The translations under genes were made by a program, and so were the position numbers. The notes beneath the pieces are model-generated. The model did no database searches, was not told the DNA's origin, and was given only the letters and a program-made list of their open reading frames with translations. A stretch of DNA of 38,296 nucleotides, taken from Psychrobium sp. GTDB taxonomy: Bacteria; Pseudomonadota; Gammaproteobacteria; Enterobacterales; Psychrobiaceae. The stretch is from positions 1 through 38,296 of the forward strand of contig JABSRV010000013.1 in assembly GCA_013214905.1 (NCBI GenBank). Reading direction: 5' to 3'. This document shows, piece by piece, positions 34,302-38,296 of this stretch; position 1 is the stretch's first letter, and every line of letters begins with the position of its first letter.

Positions 34302-35555
34302 TTAGGTATTGTCACCAAGTCCCAGTGCATTAGAGATAATATTTAGTTTTTCATTATCTCCAGCGTGGCTGGCACTGCTCATGGCACGTGTTGGATGGTG
34401 AATTAATTTATTGGTGAGTTTATTGGCCATTTCAATCAATACTTTTTGAGGGTCATTACCTTGGGCAATTTTTTGCAGTGCTTTTTCCAATAATTCATCT
34501 TTACTGGCAAAACTCGCTTGTCGATAGTCTTTAATATAGTCAACTGAGTCGAGTGCACGAAACCAAGCCACAAAATCTTCTGCTTGCGCTTTGGTAATCA
34601 GCTCAGCTTCGTCTGCTGCCGCGCGACGTGATGCCATGTTCTGTTGCACAATATCTTGTAAATCATCAACCGTATAAAGATATACATCGTCAAGTTCTGC
34701 CACTTGAGATTCAATATCACGCGGCACCGCAATATCAATTAACAATAGCGGTTGATGGCGCCGTGATGATACGGCCGTTTCCACTAACCCCTTCCCTAAT
34801 ATAGGTAAGGTGCTAGCAGTAGACGAAATCACCACATCGGCGCTGGCCAAGTGTTCTGGAATTTGCGCCAAGGTAATCGCTTTCGCACCGATTTGCTGCG
34901 CCATCTGCTCACCACGGGCCAAGGTACGATTTGCCACTGTAATATTACTAACACCGGCCTCAATTAAGTGCTTTGCCACTAATTCAACGGTTTCACCAGC
35001 GCCAATAAGCAAGACATTGGTATCATTTAAGTCCGCGAAGATTTGTTTGGCTAGACTCACGGCCGCAAACGCAACCGATACCGCATTGGCGCCGATATTA
35101 GTATCGGTGCGAACTTTTTTAGCCACAGAAAAAGTACGTTGGAATAGTTTATCTAAGGTCACTGAAATAGAGCCGGCAGACTTTGCCGTACTATAGGCTT
35201 GCTTAATCTGCCCCAGAATTTGCGGTTCACCCAGTACTAATGAATCAAGGCCACAAGAAACACGCATTAGGTGATTAACCGCTGCCACGCCATGGTGTAA
35301 ATAAAGGCTTTTCTCTAGCAATTCGCGATCCACTTGATGGAAATTAATTAACCAATCAACCATTTGCTGCGCTTGATTTTTATGGCAATACAATTCCGTT
35401 CTATTACAAGTAGACACGATCACGGCTTCGCTGCCCAAATTAAGCCGCTTTAATTGTTGCAACGCCTCGATCATTTGATCGGGCGAAAAAGAAATTTTTT
35501 CACGCAATTCAATGGAGGCTGTATTGTGGTTGACACCTAAGGCGACTAAAGACAT
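34302..35555 (-). CDS. hemA: Glutamyl-tRNA reductase HemA
   Basis: 417 residues. It reduces Glu-tRNA(Glu) to glutamate semialdehyde, the first committed step of tetrapyrrole synthesis. It begins [21 protein letters not shown]. The catalytic cysteine is Cys50 in [11 protein letters not shown], followed by [19 protein letters not shown], the NADPH domain [17 protein letters not shown] with [12 protein letters not shown], and the C-terminal dimerisation helix ([10 protein letters not shown]). It is the first gene of the hemA-prfA-prmC run and is divergent from lolB with 143 bp between. Confidence 0.97.
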   Translation of the reverse strand: MSLVALGVNHNTASIELREKISFSPDQMIEALQQLKRLNLGSEAVIVSTCNRTELYCHKNQAQQMVDWLINFHQVDRELLEKSLYLHHGVAAVNHLMRVSCGLDSLVLGEPQILGQIKQAYSTAKSAGSISVTLDKLFQRTFSVAKKVRTDTNIGANAVSVAFAAVSLAKQIFADLNDTNVLLIGAGETVELVAKHLIEAGVSNITVANRTLARGEQMAQQIGAKAITLAQIPEHLASADVVISSTASTLPILGKGLVETAVSSRRHQPLLLIDIAVPRDIESQVAELDDVYLYTVDDLQDIVQQNMASRRAAADEAELITKAQAEDFVAWFRALDSVDYIKDYRQASFASKDELLEKALQKIAQGNDPQKVLIEMANKLTNKLIHHPTRAMSSASHAGDNEKLNIISNALGLGDNT

Positions 35556-35698
35556 TTATTTGGGTTCGATTAAATCTATCAGCATTTTATGACGCTAATT
35601 TTACATGAAAGCACAGGTCAATTGAAAGCACCCCTAGAGGTTAAGTTAAAAAGAAGCTACTCTATATTGAATCTAAGTCAAACTTTTAGACAATTTAC

Positions 35699-36268
35699 GT
35701 GATTAAACGATTATTATTCTTATTAATGACAACAATATTAGTTGGTTGTAGTACTACAATCGATCCTAATAAGCTTGTCGGCCCCGTCACCCAGCAATGG
35801 CAATTTAACGGTAAATTTGCCGTGCGCTCGGTAAAAGAAACAAAATCAGCCAAAATTAATTGGCAACAACTTAACGATCAATTCGACATTAACCTCTACA
35901 CCACATTTGGTATCACCGTGATGAAAATCAATGGCGGACGTAATCATGTGCAAATAGATGACGGCAGCGACACGTATAAAGGCACCTCGGCAGGTCACCT
36001 TATTTGGCAACTTACCGGTTGGCATGTACCCATTGACCAAATGCAGCAATGGGTTCAAGGGGATGTCAAACAGGCTATTAATGTTAAATTAGATCAATAC
36101 GGACGCTTCAAAAGTGGCGACATTATCGGCGAAAACGGTCAAGTTTGGCATTTAAAACTGAGTAAGTACAAAAACGTTGATGGCTACATCCGCCCTCATA
36201 GTCTGTTACTAAGTCAGCAAAAACTATTTTTCAAACTCGCAATATCAAAGTGGCAAATACAAAAATAA
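35699..36268 (+). CDS. lolB: Outer-membrane lipoprotein receptor LolB
   Basis: 189 residues. LolB accepts lipoproteins from LolA and inserts them in the outer membrane. The start is GTG 35699: it gives a lipoprotein signal MIKRLLFLLMTTILVGC with lipobox LVGC (Cys17), whereas the internal ATG would leave too short a signal. The mature part shows WQFNGKFAVRSVKETKSAKINWQQ, LIWQLTGWHVPIDQMQQWVQG and YGRFKSGDIIGENGQVW, the LolB pattern. No good Shine-Dalgarno is visible. The stop overlaps the ispE start (TAATG). Confidence 0.92.
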   Translation: MIKRLLFLLMTTILVGCSTTIDPNKLVGPVTQQWQFNGKFAVRSVKETKSAKINWQQLNDQFDINLYTTFGITVMKINGGRNHVQIDDGSDTYKGTSAGHLIWQLTGWHVPIDQMQQWVQGDVKQAINVKLDQYGRFKSGDIIGENGQVWHLKLSKYKNVDGYIRPHSLLLSQQKLFFKLAISKWQIQK

Positions 36269-37128
36269 TGAATACAGAAAACACCTGGCCAGCACCCGCG
36301 AAATTAAATTTATTTCTACATATCACCGGTAAACTCGACAATGGTTACCATACACTGCAAACCATCTTTCAATTTTTAGATCATGGCGATACATTGTCTT
36401 TTTCAGTCAATCAAACGGACAAAATATCTATTGCCCCAGATGTCGTTGGCATTGCGTTAATAGATAATCTTATTTATCGCGCCGCGATTTTATTAAAGCC
36501 ATACGCTAATAAAAACGCTGGCGTGCATATCGATCTTGATAAAGTATTGCCTATGGGCGCGGGTTTGGGCGGCGGCTCATCTAATGCTGCCACTACGTTA
36601 GTGGCATTAAACCATCTTTGGCAAACAAATTTATCTAATGAGAAACTAGCGCAGCTAGGGCTAAGCCTTGGCGCTGACGTGCCTATTTTTGTGCACGGTT
36701 TTGCAGCCTTTGCGCAAGGTGTCGGCGAAGACCTCACGCCAGTAACACCACCTACTCCCTATTATTTGGTTATTTGGCCGGGCATTAGCGTTAGCACTGC
36801 AGATATTTTTCAAGCGCCAGATCTACCCAGAAATACTCCCATGCTGACATTAGAGCAGCTCGCAACCGCGCAACTGGGTAATGACTGCCAACAAGTCACA
36901 AAAAATCGTCATCCTGAGGTTGCCAGCGCCCTCGACTGGTTGATAGAATACGCACCAGCAAAAATGACAGGGACTGGCAGTTGTGTTTTTGGAGAATTTG
37001 ATAGTGAGCAGGCAGCGAACGCCGCACTGGAAAAATTACCCAACTCAATGCATGGATTTGTCGCTAAGGGCATGAACAGCTCACCATTAGCGATAAAATT
37101 AGCGCAACAACAGTCATCATTATTGTAA
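36268..37128 (+). CDS. ispE: 4-diphosphocytidyl-2-C-methyl-D-erythritol kinase IspE
   Basis: 286 residues. A GHMP kinase of the MEP isoprenoid pathway. Start ATG 36268 (MNTENTWPAPAKLNLFLHITG) overlaps the lolB TAA by one base; the track start at 36250 is a GTG inside lolB. It carries PAKLNLFLHITGKLDNGYHTLQTIFQFLD, the phosphate loop LPMGAGLGGGSSNAATT (about 95-109), LSLGADVPIFVHG and the C-terminal MTGTGSCVFGEF. The lolB-ispE-prs order is the standard one in gammaproteobacteria. Its stop codon is followed at once by a 268-bp palindromic element. Confidence 0.96.
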   Translation: MNTENTWPAPAKLNLFLHITGKLDNGYHTLQTIFQFLDHGDTLSFSVNQTDKISIAPDVVGIALIDNLIYRAAILLKPYANKNAGVHIDLDKVLPMGAGLGGGSSNAATTLVALNHLWQTNLSNEKLAQLGLSLGADVPIFVHGFAAFAQGVGEDLTPVTPPTPYYLVIWPGISVSTADIFQAPDLPRNTPMLTLEQLATAQLGNDCQQVTKNRHPEVASALDWLIEYAPAKMTGTGSCVFGEFDSEQAANAALEKLPNSMHGFVAKGMNSSPLAIKLAQQQSSLL

Positions 37129-37396
37129 TATACCCAAGTTACTTGAAAATGCGAGTTTCAGAGCTCGGGTAGGATGCCAGAACAAGGCATGACTTGTAAG
37201 CAATGGTTATTCCCTTACTTAGAGTCATAACGCCGTGCTGGCTTTCTACCCGAACTCCCGCTGAGAAAGGCGATAAGCGACCAACTACGGCGTTATAAAA
37301 CCTTGATGTAGAGTGACTAGAACGGCGGTCTTATGCCTTGTATTTGGCACGCTTCTCGACTTGCTGAGTTCTGCATTTCCAGGTAGCTTGGGTATA
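37129..37396. mobile_element. 268-bp imperfect palindromic (MITE-like) element between ispE and prs
   Basis: The ends are TATACCCAAGTTACTTGAAA and, read from the other side, TATACCCAAGCTACCTGGAA, continuing as AATGC, so ~25 bp of near-perfect terminal inverted repeat. Further nested pairs are TGCCAGAACAAGGCAT (37175-37190) with ATGCCTTGTATTTGGCA (37333-37349), and ATAACGCCGT (37227-37236) with ACGGCGTTAT (37287-37296). Nearly the whole element can fold on itself. There is no ORF. It starts directly after the ispE stop codon. Confidence 0.82.
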
Positions 37397-37430
37397 AATT
37401 TACTATTAGCTAATATTTAGCTAATGAACT

Positions 37431-37469
37431 GGCGGATTCACACCGCCCACCAACCCCCTGAGGTTTCAC
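37431..37469 (+). promoter_or_regulatory. prs leader: small hairpin and ribosome binding site
   Basis: GGCGG (37431-37435) and CCGCC (37443-37447) form a short GC stem in the leader. TGAGG at 37459-37463 is a Shine-Dalgarno 6 bp before the GTG start of prs and supports that start. No recognisable PurR box is seen. Confidence 0.5.
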
Positions 37470-38296
37470 GTGCCTGATATTAAATTGTTTGCTGGGAATG
37501 CCATTCCAGAACTAGCTAAGAAAATTGCCGATCGTCTTTCTCTAAAATTGGGTCAAGCGACTGTGGGTCGTTTTAGTGCCGGCGAAATTAGTGTACAGAT
37601 CAACGAAAATGTTCGTGGGGCAGATGTCTTCATCTTGCAATCAACTTGTTCGCCAACCAATGATAACCTGATGGAATTATTGGTTATGGTTGATGCCCTT
37701 CGACGAGCTTCTGCTGGCCGAATTACTGCTGTAATTCCTTATTTTGGTTATGCGCGTCAAGATCGTCGTGTACGAAGTGCCCGCGTACCAATCACCGCTA
37801 AGGTAGTTGCTGACTTCTTATCTAGTGTTGGTGTTGACCGTGTATTAACAGTGGATTTACACGCGGAGCAAATTCAAGGTTTCTTCGATGTGCCAGTGGA
37901 CAACGTATTTGGTACGCCGGTATTACTTGAAGATATCAAAGAACGTAAGTTTCATAACCCAATCGTGGTATCTCCAGACATTGGCGGCGTAGTACGTGCA
38001 CGTGCGCTAGCTAAATTATTAGACGATGCAGACCTTGCTATTATCGACAAACGTCGTCCAGCAGCTAACGTTGCTCAAGTAATGCATATCATTGGTGATG
38101 TTAAAGGCCGTGATTGTATTATTGTTGATGACATGATTGATACCGGTGGCACCTTGTGTAAAGCCGCTGAAGCGTTAAAAGAGCACGGTGCTCGCAGCAT
38201 CTATGCTTACGCTACGCACCCAGTATTTTCAGGCAGCGCCGTGACTAACATTGCTAACAGTGTGATTGATGAGTTCGTCGTGACTGATTCAATCCC
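37470..38296 (+). CDS. prs: Ribose-phosphate pyrophosphokinase (PRPP synthase), 3' end beyond window
   Basis: The ORF is open to the window edge (275 codons of ~315), which is why the track omits it. From GTG 37470 it reads [20 protein letters not shown] and then closely follows E. coli Prs: [85 protein letters not shown], and the PRPP loop [18 protein letters not shown]. It makes PRPP from ribose 5-phosphate and ATP for purine, pyrimidine, histidine and tryptophan synthesis. The upstream region is shortened to ~70 bp by the palindromic element, so the promoter may lie within or across that element. Confidence 0.97.
   Translation, partial: MPDIKLFAGNAIPELAKKIADRLSLKLGQATVGRFSAGEISVQINENVRGADVFILQSTCSPTNDNLMELLVMVDALRRASAGRITAVIPYFGYARQDRRVRSARVPITAKVVADFLSSVGVDRVLTVDLHAEQIQGFFDVPVDNVFGTPVLLEDIKERKFHNPIVVSPDIGGVVRARALAKLLDDADLAIIDKRRPAANVAQVMHIIGDVKGRDCIIVDDMIDTGGTLCKAAEALKEHGARSIYAYATHPVFSGSAVTNIANSVIDEFVVTDSI

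Noticed and set aside
34810-35196. 128-residue plus-strand ORF
   Set aside because: Shadow of hemA; no start signals and no family resemblance.
37397-37469. Possible tRNA gene in the ispE-prs gap
   Set aside because: Some gammaproteobacteria have a tRNA near here, but no cloverleaf or T-arm GTTCRA motif is present.

Overview
The window is chromosomal DNA from a marine-type gammaproteobacterium with moderately low GC. Gene content and synteny point to the Alteromonadales: gcvA-DUF423-rlmM, ppnN next to xni, hemA-prfA-prmC followed by sirB2/sirB1/kdsA, divergent lolB-ispE-prs, rdgC, and TATACCC-bounded intergenic repeats. Colwelliaceae (Colwellia/Thalassotalea-like) is my best guess, but that is inference. 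Almost every gene has a recognisable family. There is no phage, IS transposase gene, CRISPR array, tRNA or rRNA. Base composition looks even throughout.

Layout: (1) 1-2.4 kb: 3' end of a YbbP-type ABC permease, a 24-bp tandem repeat, and an arginase-superfamily ureohydrolase with a strong terminator. (2) 2.6-6.9 kb, all minus strand: a phosphate-starvation block of porin, phoB, phoR and pstS. The porin, phoB and pstS each have an upstream PhoB operator built of TCA(T/C) half-sites spaced exactly 11 bp. (3) 7.2-12.2 kb: sbcD-sbcC nuclease operon. (4) 12.4-15.5 kb: an orphan sensor kinase and rdgC, separated by a hairpin-rich gap that includes a 159-bp repeat element. (5) 15.6-23.8 kb: an M61 PDZ peptidase, then a divergent cluster of a TPR membrane protein with a degenerate GGDEF-like tail, ppnN, xni and a degenerate HD-GYP protein. 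(6) 23.8-26.8 kb: gcvA-DUF423-rlmM, a small secreted protein divergent from gcvA, and a second copy of the 159-bp repeat. (7) 26.9-35.6 kb, minus strand: hemA, prfA, prmC, an HD-GYP response regulator, sirB2, sirB1, a DUF819 membrane protein and kdsA. (8) 35.7-38.3 kb, plus strand: lolB, ispE, a 268-bp palindromic element and the start of prs.

How genes work together: PhoR-PhoB would sense phosphate limitation and drive phoBR, the periplasmic phosphate binder PstS and an outer-membrane porin. SbcCD, RdgC and Xni all concern DNA ends, recombination or branched DNA. hemA/prfA/prmC couple tetrapyrrole synthesis with translation termination (PrmC methylates release factors). KdsA and LolB serve the outer membrane, IspE isoprenoids and Prs PRPP supply.

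Most notable observations: ppnN has lost its family C-terminus through a one-base frameshift followed by an in-frame stop in the old frame, although the old frame still runs to a TAATG overlap with xni. Two 159-bp repeat copies align without gaps over their whole length. The HD-GYP-like and GGDEF-like proteins flanking ppnN/xni appear to have lost key residues. A compact local Pho regulon can be read directly from the sequence. I did not find a clearly new multi-gene system. The TPR/ppnN/xni/degenerate-HD cluster is the nearest candidate.
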